From Symbiodinium natans (Eukaryota; Sar; Dinophyceae; Suessiales; Symbiodiniaceae): a DNA stretch of 57,771 nt. This document shows, in pieces, positions 1 to 12,959 of the stretch (its first letter is position 1; every line of letters begins with the position of its first letter). The notes under the pieces are model-generated. The model searched no databases and was not told the origin of the DNA. It worked only from the letters and a program-made list of their open reading frames with translations. The stretch spans positions 126,001-183,771 of the forward strand of contig CAJNDS010002338.1 in the NCBI GenBank assembly GCA_905221605.1, written 5' to 3'. The position numbers were made by a program, and so were the translations under genes.

Positions 1-3000
1 TCAGTTTTGGAGGACAAAGCAAAGGCAGCACAGATGCCTGAAGCATCTTGCACTTATCGTTTCGACTTCAAAGAAAAGCATCTCCTTCTTGTCGGTCGTC
101 TTACCTCGTTGCTGTAGCATTTTTGATGCCTGGTCTGAGACACCTAATCCTCCAGCCCGGACAACAATCACGAGTTTGGCATCACAATGCCCTTCACTCA
201 GAGAACCGTTTAGCCCAAAGCAAGTGGTCAGCAACATACGCTGAGGAATCCTGAGGCGCCCTCAGGCCCCCTGACGTCTAAGGCATCCCCTCGCCGAAAC
301 ACAACCCGCAAGCTTGGGCTTCGCACGACGGGGCGGCGGCAGCCATGCTGGCTGCGCCTGAACGCATGAACGCATGTCTGACAAGAATGTGCCACAACGC
401 TGCAGAAATCATCGAATGACTGCTGCCGAGGCACAACCAAGCCCAGCAGCAATAACATTGCAAGGAGCCAACATTGCCGACGTCCGCGGTCGCGATGCAT
501 AGCTTCAGTGAATCACTCAGTGCACAACAGTACGTAGAAGTAGCCGCGTAGCCGCGCACGAGTACTTGACACGCTTTACCGGCACTTTCTGGATCGGATC
601 TTGCGCATTCCTTTCATAGTATCTGGCTTTCTCAGAAGAAACACTCTGACACTGAACCTTATGCAGCCGCGTTAAGGATCTGAACAAACCTTATACAACT
701 TGTGCATTTTGGGATCAGGCTCTAGAACTAATTACAAATTTTGCGGAGATGTTGCTTGCTGTTGAAGGTCGCAACTTTTCAATGTCTATTCCGAGTTCTC
801 TGCAATGTGCCGAACTGAGAAAGTATGCTGGGCGGCACACCGTGAAACCCGAGCGGGCAGGTTTTTCCTAGGACGTGTTTCAAGCACTTGCCCCAAAGTG
901 CCTTAAGGGCATGAAAGGCCAATTGGAAATCAGGTTTACAATTCGCAGTGACACCCTTTTCTGGGGCTGTACCTCGGCCCAATCCCAAGAAATGGAGCTT
1001 CCGACTGCCCGTGCTCCGGGTTCATCGTCTTTGGTTTAATGTAACATCTCGGTGTTCCTGGCCAGTCATGCAACCTCAAATTCATCCTCTGCAACTCACT
1101 GCAGTTGCGCTTTGACCCACTCTTGAACCAAATGCGTTGCAAACATGTGGCCCTCGAGCCTGGTTGACATGTCCCCATCGGGCTCGTCAAGAGAGGGGTC
1201 ATTTCACAACTGATCAAAGGGTGCGCAAAGAATCAAACGAGGTACCCAGTACCGACCAACCTTACAATCAACCTCGACATTGGCTCTTTGGCGTATTTAA
1301 CAAAAGGGCAACCGGACCAGGGGACCAAGGGAGCAGAGGACCAGGGAACAAACCAGGGGACTGGAGGAAGGGATAAGGCGCCAACCCTACCAAGTGTGCC
1401 AGGCTCGCCACTGCTAGAGGAGAAACGCCAACCCCCTAGAGAACCTCAGAGCGATTTGCAGTTTCGCTTTGGAAGAGCCAAAGCCTCTCCAAGACCATTG
1501 AAGGCCCTGTGATCTCCCGCGGTGATCCAGGTAGCATCTACGACGGTGCACCCGAGAGTCCCAGTGCACGAAGGAAAGTGCACAGCGCCCCCAACCGGAA
1601 TAGACGAAGTGTGCAGCCCTAGTAGGTCCTACTCACAGTAGTTGATGGGGTTTAGGGTCTTGTGCCCAACACCCCCAAATGCGGGCCATTCTGGTGACAC
1701 AAGTCCTGCAAATGCTGCAGACACTCAATGACTCTGAAACCGAAGGAGAAATGGGTTCATGGCTTGCTTTTTCCTTGCGGCGCATCGGAGACAGCGCGCC
1801 ACACGAAGTCCGTGAGCTCCCTCACAGAGGGATGGTCGAACCTTGGCAGTGGGCCCCCGGCAAAAGTGCTTGTCTCCGAAACTCAAACTAAGGGCGCCCC
1901 TGATTCGGGGTCTCAGATGGTCTCAGGCGCGTATGCCATCTGTCTGAAGCTTTTTGAATGAACACCGGGGCTCCGCACAGCAGCGTGCCCGGGAGCTGCA
2001 CCCCGAAAGCGGATTGCAACTGGTTTCCTAGGTGCGGTCACGGTGCGGGAATCTCGACGTTTGAGTTTCGGATGGCTTTAGGGTTTGTGGTGGCCTTTTG
2101 GCGCTTTTTCCTTTCGGACGCAGAAAGCGGCCAGCCTTCCAGAGCGGCGAATCCTACACAGAACGCCGAGCCCCTAAGCCAAACAGAATCAAACAAACTC
2201 CCAACATTACCCTTAAACCATCCCTGAAGCATCCAAACCCCTGGCCCGCAAACAATCCAGAAAGCCCCAGCAAGCACAAAGCCCAGTGAGCCGAGCGGCG
2301 CAGCTGCACAGCCCCGAGGCTGTCCAAGCCACTCCTGCTAAGGGTTACCGTTTATACCGTTTATACCGTTCTTATCGGGCTTGTCAGAGGGGCCTTCGCG
2401 GCTTCAAGGTTCGCTGAGCTATTTTTCTCAGGGGGGTTCAGTCGGACATGTTCGCGCTCAAAATCTGAACGTATCCGAACGCAGTCGGGGCCCCTGGGAC
2501 CCCGGCTCCGTCAATGGCGTCTCGAGCTCCACCGTCGCCTGTGGTTTGGGAAGGTTGGGGCTCCAAGGCATTTGGAGCGTCTTGGCTCGTAAGAATGCAG
2601 CGTCGGAATGTTTAAAAAAAATCGGGCTGTAATGCAGATCTTACGCAGGCGCTTTGGGCCTCGTCCAGTGCTGCGCGCACCGCCGAGGAGATCACCTTCA
2701 TGGAGTCGCTCTAAGTTGAAGATTTCTGGGTTGTCTAGCTGCAACAGCACGATAAGCCGATAAGCAACGGCGCCTGAGAATGCAAGCTCCCCGTCTCACC
2801 CGCAACGACAGAGCGTAAGCCCGACTAACGGATTCATGTGCCACTTGACTGCAGCAAGGTGGCCTTGGAGACTTCTTCTGCTGAGATCCTGACGGCCCAA
2901 AGGCAGCTTCCAAGGTAGCTCCACAAGCAGATGCTGACCGATGGAGGTGCTGGGGCTGGGATGAAGGTGCTTTGAGGCTTTAGGGCGCGAGCCCCCAGCC

Positions 3001-3465
3001 GACCCCCAGCCCCCCACGTGCCAAAACCAGACCCGGAATCCGCAAATACATGCGAAGCGCCAAAAAACCAGCGACACTGAGGAAACAACCAGGGACATTA
3101 AAGTGCGTCCACCAGCTACTCAACAAAAATATTGTTATCATGTGCGCTTGAACAACAACATCGTTGCTTAGGGTATGAGCAGCTGATGTCTTTAATGCAT
3201 TGAACCAATTTCTTCAAGCTGCTGATGTTGTATTTAAATATTCTTGTTGAGAAAGCGTTTTCCCGTTTACTTGTTGCTTCACAGTTGCATTTACTTGTTG
3301 CTTAACGGTTGCACGAGCATTTGCACGGTGATATTTCCAACGAAAGTTTAAAAAAAAAAACATTCACGCTGCTCGGCAGTTGCATAACAATATTCACGAA
3401 AGACTCCCGTTTGTCGTTTATGCTTGACGGGCAAGCTGAGGACAACGGAGGTTTGCCTAGATTCG
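1..3465. other. non-coding stretch, no gene recognised
   Basis: Both strands carry only short, mutually overlapping open frames with no recognisable domain or consistent codon bias. Small-scale features are a triple TTTATACCG-type repeat near 2348-2372 and repeated TTGCTT(A/C)(A/C)CGGTTGC-like words around 3270-3312 that lead into the minisatellite that follows. I see no RNA gene. Confidence 0.5.
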
Positions 3466-3469
3466 AGGT

Positions 3470-3868
3470 GGCTTATTTTGCTTTCTGGCGCGCCTTTGCT
3501 TGCTACATTCGGTTGTTTTGCTTACTGGTGTGTCCACGCTTACTACGTGCAGTTGTTTAGCTTCATGGTGTGTGCCTTCGCTTACCGCATGCGGTTGCTT
3601 TGCTTAGTAGTGCATCCTCGATGTCTCTGTTAGGTTGTTTTCTCTTGTTGGTGCGGCTTCGCGTACTACGTGCGGTTGTTTTGCTTCTTGGTGCTCTTCG
3701 CTTACTGTATGCGGTTGTTTTGCTTGTAGTTGTGCCTTCGTTTTCTATATGCCATTGTTTTGCCTTTGGGTGCGTGTTGGTTTACTGTGCTTTTGTTTTT
3801 TCTTCTTGGCTCGTCTTCGTTGGCTATGCGGTTGTTTTGCGTATTGGTACGCCTTCGCAACTTCTGAC
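3470..3868. repeat. 40-bp degenerate tandem minisatellite (about nine units)
   Basis: The word GGTTGTTTTGCTT and its variants recur at about 3511, 3551, 3593, 3633, 3673, 3713, 3753, 3793 and 3830, a regular spacing of about 40 bp. Between them lies a CTTCGCTTACTACGTGC-like part that is also repeated with substitutions. The hydrophobic Leu/Val/Cys-rich open frame crossing the region (3570-4100, plus) follows from T-rich units with few stop codons. It is not good evidence for a membrane protein. Confidence 0.85.
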
Positions 3869-4245
3869 GATCGCACCCCCTCTTCTTCTTCCTTGCCCCC
3901 TTCTCCGACGTACCCTATCATCCCGATGTTGTACACTCTATTTGTGCACCCACTCCGTATACCCGAATACCCTAGTACCCTACATACACTACATACCCCA
4001 AAGACCTCACCTACACTACGTATCCCTAGGTGACACAAAGGCCGACTTCGGGCAGCTACTCCAGGACAAACAAAGCCGGCGGTTGACATGTAGTTTTTGA
4101 TGGGGTGTTGTTGCCCAAGTTTTTCTCAACACTTGAGCAACATGTTCGGACAATTCCGCACACGCCCATGCCAAGAAGCCGACATAAAAGTTGGCAGTGC
4201 AAACATGTGAAGCAACATGCAAGAAACCGCGGTCCGGGTTCTCGG

Positions 4246-4475
4246 AGCTCTCCAAACACGTGCTTGAGATAAGAAGACGTAAACACGCCCATGCAGACCG
4301 CGATCTATAACTCAAGGTCCCTGCGTAAGCCCCAAACATACATCAAATGTGGTTTCGAGAACCCTAGGCCGATTCATCGCTTGGTCTTGCATGGAGACTG
4401 CGTTCCAGGCCCGCAGAGCTTTCCAAAACACGTAAGAGGACCGCGATCTATAGCTCAAGATCCCTGCGCAACCTT
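4246..4475. repeat. diverged direct duplication of about 60-80 bp
   Basis: Two segments, about 4246-4328 and 4417-4473, share GAGCT(C/T)TCCAAA followed by ACCGCGATCTATA(A/G)CTCAAG and TCCCTGCG(T/C)AA. They lie about 150 bp apart and differ by a few substitutions and an indel. No coding frame is conserved between the copies, so this reads as a small non-coding duplication. Confidence 0.7.
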
Positions 4476-4479
4476 CAAG

Positions 4480-7400
4480 TATACCCCAATTGTAGCATTG
4501 ACGAACACATTCTGGACCCAAACTCCCCCCATGCAAGAATTGATACGAGCAGATTCGACAAATCCTGCCAAAGCAGAGTAAAACTCAAGGCTAATTACAC
4601 TAGCTTTCGTGAATACTTTTTTCTCGCAGGAAGGCATAAACGCTGGCAAGCCAAGGCTGGCGGGTGGGACTGAGGTGAGTGGCTGAGCTCCCGGGGACTC
4701 TCCCCAAAGCTCCAAAACAAAAGGCCCCAAACGAAAACCCAATCTGCTCCCTCTGCTCCCACGCCTCGCAGGCGCCTCGGGACCAGGGGCCGCCTTGGCC
4801 TGGCTGATGGGGGGTTTGGTGGCCTGGGGCGCATGTACAAGGGACCTTGATGCTCAGGCGACTCAGATTCGGGAATCAGAACAAAGAACTGTAGAAAACC
4901 GGCGGCTGTCCGGAAGTGTCCGCCAACTCCTACGGTCAAGCTACAGGTGGGCGGCTTGCCATGGACGGAGGTTCTTCCGTTTCGTGAGCGTGCGCTCGGC
5001 TACGATGTTGTTCGTAAGGAACACCCGGCCGCATGGCCACCAACAGAAGATTCAGTGAGGTGATGGCGTTGTGACACTCTAGGAGGTCCTCCTACAACAC
5101 GGATCGAGTCACGGTTCGTTGGCCTGCAGAACTCCCCATTATGCCCAAACCAGCAAGCCTGCAAGCTGAAAACCTTCGGGTGGGGGAGTAAAAGGCAGCA
5201 ATGGTGAATTGCAACCAAAGTTTTCTAACTTTCCAACCCAAAGAAAGCGGAGCCGGAAGAACGGCGGGCACCGGAACGGCCGGCGTCGGCACCGAAACAG
5301 CAGGCGCCGAAACGGCGGGAGAGGGAACTGGCACAGGTGGCGCCAGGGTCGCCAGGAACTCGGCCATATCCTGGGGGCGCGATTTAGGTTTCGAGGTTGA
5401 AAGCATCTTAACCCTCTGAAACCCCCAAAGGTCCGAAGCTTCTACTGGCGAGGTCCAGCCTTCATCGTGGGATAATCGAACATCAGCGTACCTGCGAATA
5501 CACCATGCTCACTGTTTTTCGTGAGCCTTGCCAACACCCACCTCTACCGCGATGAGTCATAGCCCCACATGGCACCACGCAACAACATCTCAACCGAGAA
5601 CCTCAAACCGCCACATATGCTCCGTTTACACACCGGATGATCGAGGCCCTGGCTGGGTAGCTGTTGCTGAGTTTCCTGGGGGCAGTGCATGGGGAGCGTA
5701 TTCGGATGCTGGCGAGGGTTCAGTTTAGGGTTTAGGCTTTTCGGCTGCGAATGGGAGGAATCCCAACCGTTTGTGATCTTGATTGCGTCACATGGGTAAT
5801 GGCAACCTTGTTATGTGGCTGTGTTCGCCTGTGCGGGCAAAGATGGGCAAAGTGCCCAGGTCTAAGGTTTTTCTCACAGGCTTTGTCTTTCAGCTTTGCA
5901 CCTGTAACTCAACCGCAAGTCCCTCTGCAAAGGCTACCAGAACTCCCAGGCGCCTTCACCAGCGTGTTGCGCAGCTGCACCGCTGCCAAGCTGTCCAGGC
6001 CTGAGGCCATCTCACAGAAAACGAGCATGAGACAGGCCTCAGCGAAAGCACGTCTTTATTTTTGTGAGCCCAGGGCCACTCTCGACCAGGGCGACATCAT
6101 AGTCCGGAGCCTCACCCTTAGCGGAGTTAATGGGAATTCGCAACATCACCAGATCCGGTCCTCCGTGCCTCCAGCGAAGCCTGCACGACGCGTCGAACTA
6201 GCTGCCTGGCTCGAGTTGAAGCAGTGGGATGCGGTGGGCGCAGATACTTCTTGGAACTCTTATCAACTGTGATTCGATGTGCCAGAAGGGAGCATCAACT
6301 CTCAAGGTCGCAAGGCCTCTCGCAACCCCCTCTATCGAGAATTCAATTGCACTCCGTTGCATCGCCTGAGCCAGTGATTTCGTTCTTTCGTAGACTTCGG
6401 CTTGTTTCTCATCTGGCCTGCATCCCTCTTATTTCCGAGCAGGCCTCCAAAAAACTAGTACTGAGTATTGACTGTGCTACGATTAGACTATCACTCTGCA
6501 ACTCCCCGCGGCTGCCCAACTCCCATGGCTTGCATTCCGAATTTCCGTAGCTGCGCCTGGCATCCTCGACGCTCAGTGTTGCGGCAGGCTGTTGAGGTGA
6601 AGGTGGCACCGAGGGTGGCACCTAAGGGGCCAGGTGCTGTTTGATCCTTCTGCCTTTGTTTAGGGATGACACACGACAAAACAGACTTCCTGGCTTTCTC
6701 AGACAAGGGCTTTCAGTGAGCAGGAACTTGGAACTACGACTACGGATGACATTGCATGCAGCCCTACACCACGGTCAACTTGGAAAGTCGACAGCAAATT
6801 ACATGTAAATTACTAAAGCTCCCGAGGTGTCGCCCCCAAAAACGAGGAGCGTGCCAGCAGCGTTGCCGGCAGCGCCGCCGACACTGCAGCTGGGACCGCC
6901 GGCCCCACACTTTTTGCTGGGCTGGCTGCAGTCTGGGCAGTCCGGGGGCCGTTGGGGCCGTTGCATTTTGAGGATTTCAGCGGTTCTTCCAGATTCTTTG
7001 GGCTTGCAGTCACAGGTGACGAAGAAAAGGATGTAGGAGGGAAGACTGGTGCAGGGTGGAGTCACTGAGTCAAGTCAGCCTAAATGAACCCAAAACGCCA
7101 AGCCTCGAACCCTAAACCCACCATGAGCCACAGACAATGAACCACATTGGCAGGGGGGGAGGAACCCAAAACGCCGCGAACAAGGGGGGGTGGGGGGTAC
7201 CATGGCGGGAAGGGGTAAGCGAATGCATATCAACTTCTGCCCAACACCTCCAGGATGACGTGCGCGTTCACGCCCCCGAAACCTTGGCAATGGCAACCAA
7301 AGGCTCCACATGCAAACGTCGACATTGTTGAGCGCGCAGCTTTGAATGCTCAACTCTCTTATCTGAGTATCCTTCCGGTGAGGTCCCAACTCCGCTGGTG

Positions 7401-10400
7401 AGAGTCAGGTATGAGAGCGTGTGGCATGGAGCTGTTTGTGTCGCAAAGGACCGTCACCCAAAACAGATGCTGCCAACACCACGCCAGCCATTGCAGTTTC
7501 GTGCTCTCTGCAATCGTGCGCTCTTTTGCTTTCGCCAGTCCATCATGGCCACATATTTGGCCTCTTTTTCCCCACCCTCGGTGTGGGGTTGTTAGACTTT
7601 TGGCTAAACTCTTCTCCTCGCCCGGTCTGCTTTCTCCAGAGTGTCCCTGCAGTGCCCAACTCCAAAGAGTCCCTGGAGTGCCTGCCCCCAGATTCTCCCT
7701 GTACGGCCCAACCTCAGGGTGTTCGAGGTAAAACAACTGCAATGAGATACCTGGCCTGTCTCCTCGCATGGCAAAGAAATGCCACCATCCTTTGAGAACC
7801 TACACCGGTTGCCTCCAACTCTTCCTTCGGAAGTGGGGTGTGACGATGATGGGATGATTTGGCGAGGCAACCATTCAATCTCGGAGGCTGTCCTGCGAGA
7901 GCTCGCAAGATGCTGAGATTAAAAAATGTTAATTAAAGGCGCGCTTTAGGAACCGAGTTTCTTGTCTTAAGTCTTAAGTGCCCGCTCGCAAATGCGGCGG
8001 ACTTGTGCCCGCTCGCAAATGCGGCGGACTTGGCCCCCCCCCCCCCCCCCTCCACCGAGCTGCCTGCTGGACCCCACGGGCCGAAACCCTTGCAAGCGCC
8101 TTGACACCGGTCCTATGAAGCCTCCGGAAAGTGAAAGAAAGACAGCGTTGCTGAACTCATGCCCCGGAAGCCGAAGGAGGAGGCGCTGGCCTCCGATTCG
8201 GGGGCCGACTCGGGAGCCGAGGGTTCAGAGTCTGGGCTCCATTGTCGCCTGTCGCACCTAAACCTTCAGCAGTCGTCCCGCTGCCCGCGTGGCCTTCTCG
8301 TGCCGCTCAGGCCTTGCAACCGTGCACACGAGGATTTCGGAGAACGGCAGAAGAGGACTCCAACAGTGGGGCGTGAAATGCGTTAGAGAGCAGCTGAGCC
8401 ACGAGAAGCGAAATCCAAAGTCTGAGATGCTCTGAAGCACAACGCTGAATCAACTGAGCAGTGGGGTATGATGGGGTCATGGCGCCAGCGTCCGTTCGCC
8501 ACAGAAGAGGCCCGGCCTTGCGTTGGCAAGGCTGTAGGGCAACTCCCTGCAGCCACTTCACTGGCACTAACAGTTCACTGACAGCCACCAAGAGCTCCGG
8601 CACCAGCTCCACATCCACGTGGGTGTTCAAGCCTCACGGAAGTTCCTAAACCGCCAGCAAGCCTAAAAATCCGAACTGTAAAGGAGGGTTCCTAGACCCC
8701 ACTGAGTTGCCGACGCGCGAAGTGGACCTGGGGCGCTATCAGCCTCTCCTCTTCAGGATTGGATTGTTGGGTTGCGACGTGTTTTCGGATCTTTGCGGGA
8801 AAGCATTGCTGAACCCGAGAGTCTGCGACTCAAAGAGGGCCCGTGGGACCAAAGACAACTTCGAACTGAACAAGTCCGACCACATCCGAGCCATGGGGTG
8901 CAGGGACCGAGACCTTCACCTTGTGTTTTTGCTCCAGCCGTGATGCTTCTCAGGTTGCGAAAGTGCACAGACTTCGCGGGAGCAAACACAGGGTATATGG
9001 TCAGGAAACACAACTCTTGCCCATTCAAAGCCGTAGGGTGACCGCATGTGACTGCCGTAGTGACAAGAGAGAAGTGCAGGGATCGGTTGTCTGGTCAAGT
9101 GCCCCGACCCACTCCCCCAACCGACGGCTACGTGTAGAGCTTCGCCATGCCGAGGCCGCTGTAGGCATTGAGTCTAGAAGTCAGGATTTTGAGATGTTTC
9201 GAGCTTTTGCGGAGTATTCCTGAATATGTGTCAAGCATCTTCATTATTTTTCCCCTTCTTCTTCTTCATAGAAGACTCCTTCGCCCCTCATTACTTAGAT
9301 CACGGCATATCACGGCATATCACAGCTTTGCCATCAGCGAAGCCAAACAGACGCCCGCTTCGGTTGCCGGGGTCAGAAATTGGCCCTTCAATGGGCCTAT
9401 GCCACATGGCTTCAGGCACAATAGGCACACAGGGTCGAAGAGATGTTGATATTGACACTTAAGTGGTCGTGCGCAACGTCCTCGCGCAAGACCCTGATGA
9501 GAACAGCGCGCGTTGGGCCACTAAGAGCTTCTCTTGCAAATTTGTGCCTGCAGCCCTCTGCACTGCGGCATTGCACAATGACCTTCCACGTTCTTCCGCG
9601 ATGGCGTTTCCCTCTTATGGGAGACACCGCCGAGGTCAACGTACCTTTTCGAGACTGCAATTGCAGACACCCTTGACCACATGCCATGTTTCCCCCCTAT
9701 CGGCCGATTCCCTCTTTATCCCTACTGAGGCCTCAGTGACCTCCTTCATCTGAAGGATGCTGCACCAGACAATGCACCAAACCATCCTAATCCCCCAACC
9801 CTCCAGACGCAGAAGCCTTTGCAACCCCAAAGCTTCCGAATATACCTCCCCTTCACTCCAAGTTTTCGAGTGGGTGATGCAAGCCCAGGGAACCCCAGCG
9901 CCCCGAACCCTTCTAGCTTTATGAGTTTGTGAGCCTTGAAAGCTATCCTGCCTAAATAACCTTGGTGATGCTCGCAAAGGAGTGCGGGAGCTGTACGCTT
10001 TCAGCGTCCGGGAGACACCAAAAGATCTTGAGGCCTCCTGATTTCTTCCACCTGGTGACTAAAAGCTAATGCCCATGAATTCCTCAAGGTTTGGTGGGCC
10101 AGGTAAACTAGCCGCAGGTGGCCGAACCAGGCTGTAGGAAAATTGTTGCAAAGCAACGGCTCAGCGACGCATGGGACGCCCGCAAACACGCAGAGATAGC
10201 CAGACCCCCACAACACAGCAGTACAGCAACTCCTGAGCGAACCATCGCTGTCAAGAAGTCAAACCAGAAGCTACCGAGGTCATGGTGGACCCTTCGGCGC
10301 TTGCGGTGTTCTGATCAGAAAGAAGCCGTGACATCAAGCGAAGTCGAGTCTGGAGCCGTTCCAGATGAGGCAAACACAACCTATTCGCATTCTCATTCGG

Positions 10401-10960
10401 TATCCCCAAATACCGAACCCTCGATCCTCAACCGTCAGAATGATCCCCAACCCTGAATTCCATGACTTAAACCCCTGCCGCCCCTGCCTCGGAATATTTT
10501 GGCTTCTGCGGCCCTCCGACACACAAGTGCAGCTAAGACCATGGTGGCCACACCGCTATCAAGTGTGCAGCACGTCTCAAGTTCTGAAGCCTTCAACGGC
10601 CGAGCCTAAACCCCCATCCTTGGCCAGTAAACCTAACCCTAAACACAATTTAAAACCCCGTCTGCTCGAGGACAGAACGGGACAACTCTACCCAGCATCT
10701 CCTCGGAGATGGGGACCGCGGCTCTCTTCCGGGACGGGATTCAAGGACTTGAAGGGCTCAGACTCAGGGGTTTAAGCCTCAGAGCCTGGGTTTTGGAGGC
10801 ACCTCTTTTCGAGGACCTGCAGGTCTGATGTCCGCGTTCTCCGCATCTCCCTTGGTGCAGGGCTCAATTTGCTGGGCTCAGCCTTCCATGGAAAGCGCAC
10901 GGCGCATCCAGCACAGCAAGCAAGGGCGAGGGGAGAGAGGGGAGAAAAGAACAAACTAAT
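4480..10960. other. gene-poor stretch with weak open frames only
   Basis: The longest frame is 173 codons on the plus strand at 5751-6272. It has no recognised domain and is overlapped by competing frames. Isolated CCCTAAA-like words occur near 7089-7097 and 10628-10640. A poly-C tract lies at 8035-8050. Nothing supports a specific gene, although exons of an unknown gene could hide here. Confidence 0.45.
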
Positions 10961-11460
10961 AATCGTCATAATTATAATTATTATTGTTATTATTAATATT
11001 GTTCTTATTATTGTTAACTATTACTACTAATATTATTGCTATTACGATTATTATAGTTATTGTTTTCATTTTTTGTATTAGTTTTTATAAGATATATAAT
11101 TTTTGCATATATATATATAGAAGATCTACAAACATATATATGTATATATGTATATATGTACATATGTATTTATGTATTTATGTATTTATGTATATATGTA
11201 TATATGTCTGTATGTGTATATGTATATATGTATATATGTATATGTGTATATATGTATATATGTATATATGTATATATGTATATATGTACATATGTACATA
11301 TGTATATATGTATATATGTATATATGTATATATGTATATATGTATATATGTACATATGTACATATGTACATATGTACATATGTACATATGTATATATGTA
11401 TATATGTAAATATGTATATAAGTTTATGGATTGTAAAACCCCCCCCCCCCCCCCCCCGCC
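10955..11460. repeat. AT-rich block: TATATGTA microsatellite ending in poly-C
   Basis: An A/T-only stretch (about 10960-11105, ATT/TTA words) passes into an interrupted TATATGTA/TACATATG array (about 11125-11425) and ends in a run of about 17 C at 11440-11456. The Tyr/Ile/Met/Cys-rich open frames seen on both strands are products of the repeat. The alternating pyrimidine-purine sequence is a candidate for unusual DNA structure. Confidence 0.9.
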
Positions 11461-11497
11461 CAACAATACTTTCCTATGCTTTCTATGTTAACTCTAG

Positions 11498-12256
11498 TTG
11501 CGAAGCCTCATGTCCCAATGTCACGTTCAGTCAACTTTGACACCACCCAGCCCAGAAAGGCTACAGTGCGCCATTCATACAGAAGCGGACGAGGCAATAC
11601 CATCAACTATCAGAGCTTCCAAAACAAAATGGATGCGGGAATATGAAAACCTGTGTGTTCTGGCGAGTTCCCTTCTTCAGTCGGCTTGGTTGAAGGCATT
11701 TGCTGTTTTGATCCGTTTACATTGCTTGACCCCTCTCCCCAGAAAACATTCGACGCACGGCACCACTGCTTATGCAGAAGCACCGTCAGTATGTGCGAAG
11801 GGACCCAGGCAGATGCCATGCCCTTGCAGCAAGAGGCCAAGGCTCCCGAAGACTTTGAATCACATATACTGGGGGCTGAAAAGATGGGCCCGGAATGGGC
11901 CATCTTCGAGAACGCCGAGCACAATACAAAAGATTCTCCCAAGATGTGGATCTGCCCTGCGAATTTCACGGGCTCGCCTGCGCCACCGTGGCGCTTGCAC
12001 TGCTGATGCCCCGATTTACGCTGTCGCCCTGACCAGCTCGCTTGCGAAGGATGAAAGCCACGAGGCATCAGGAGCCAGCCACTCAGAGCAGCAAGGGCCA
12101 AACAGCGGCATGCAGGCAATAGAAAAATCAAGAGGTTGCATGAGACTAGGTCATCACAAGCTGCGCTTATCCACCTTCAGAGCACATGCTAACTGCAAGG
12201 ACCGGCACAAGGAACCGCACAAAACACATCCTGACCTCTTGCACGATGCATACTGA
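11498..12256 (+). CDS. weak hypothetical open frame, 252 codons
   Basis: This is the longest plus-strand frame of the left third, starting just after the poly-C tract. The translation is of mixed composition (Arg/Ser/His-rich) with no domain, signal or membrane segment I recognise. A 173-codon minus frame overlaps it (11610-12131), which argues for chance low stop density. I list it only because of its length; it is probably not a gene. Confidence 0.12.
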   Translation: MRSLMSQCHVQSTLTPPSPERLQCAIHTEADEAIPSTIRASKTKWMREYENLCVLASSLLQSAWLKAFAVLIRLHCLTPLPRKHSTHGTTAYAEAPSVCAKGPRQMPCPCSKRPRLPKTLNHIYWGLKRWARNGPSSRTPSTIQKILPRCGSALRISRARLRHRGACTADAPIYAVALTSSLAKDESHEASGASHSEQQGPNSGMQAIEKSRGCMRLGHHKLRLSTFRAHANCKDRHKEPHKTHPDLLHDAY

Positions 12257-12380
12257 ATGCATAAACTTGATGGACTGAAGGAATTCTTCGTCGGGCTTGC
12301 CCTGAACAACATAGAACAATGTTTAGAATCTTAGAAGTCTTAGAACTTTTGGAAGGCCTGACCGGAGGTCTCGTGCAGCC

Positions 12381-12950
12381 TTAGCGACGGCGCAACTTTT
12401 GCCGGCAGTTTAAAGAGCCGGACCCCGCTGAAGCAACCCGGAAAGGCAGCCCTTTGAGTTCAAGCGTGCTCCTCCCAGAGGTGCCAAAGCTGGCCACGGC
12501 GTGCGCATCGCAGCATAATATCAAAGAAGTCGCAAAGTAGTCAGCGTTAGTCGGGGCGCTGCTGAATTGCAGGGCTCCCCCTTCCCCGAAAGATCCCGAA
12601 AGCCTGCACGTGACGTGTGCCATGTATTGTGGGGCCGCGGGAGCCCCGGGCGCCGGTAGGTCCTTTGCAAGTGTGGTGCCGTGCTGGACATTACGTCCCG
12701 GACGAGCCAGTTCCTTCAGGTCTGCATCCTCTGCATAAGGTAAAATTGTTTTGGCTGCAAACAGGCTTGGCTGATAAGGGCGGACTTTATCAGGCATTGA
12801 CACCACTTCCTTGTTACCTCCCAGCGAAAAAAGAAGCTGGTCTGAGACGGGCACAGTTGACATCGAACAACCTGACTGGCTCAACACTCCGCAAAAACCC
12901 TGCTTCGGTCTGCTCAGAGAAGCCTCCTTCTTCGCCATTCTTCGGCGCAA
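12381..12950 (-). CDS. weak hypothetical open frame, 189 codons
   Basis: An uninterrupted minus-strand frame whose translation is balanced (Ala/Gly/Leu/Ser, with acidic stretches). It looks somewhat more protein-like than its neighbours, but I recognise no domain. It starts MRRRMAKKEAS and ends in an Arg-rich tail. A plus-strand frame overlaps its upstream half. It could be an exon of an unrecognised gene or a chance frame. Confidence 0.15.
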   Translation of the reverse strand: MRRRMAKKEASLSRPKQGFCGVLSQSGCSMSTVPVSDQLLFSLGGNKEVVSMPDKVRPYQPSLFAAKTILPYAEDADLKELARPGRNVQHGTTLAKDLPAPGAPAAPQYMAHVTCRLSGSFGEGGALQFSSAPTNADYFATSLILCCDAHAVASFGTSGRSTLELKGLPFRVASAGSGSLNCRQKLRRR

Positions 12951-12959
12951 GCTTCTTGG

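Noticed and set aside
3570-4100. 176-codon hydrophobic frame that could be read as a membrane protein
   Set aside because: Driven by the T-rich 40-bp minisatellite; beyond it the translation loses any pattern.
11060-11491. 143-codon and similar Tyr/Ile/Met/Cys frames
   Set aside because: Translation of TATATGTA microsatellite on both strands; no real protein.
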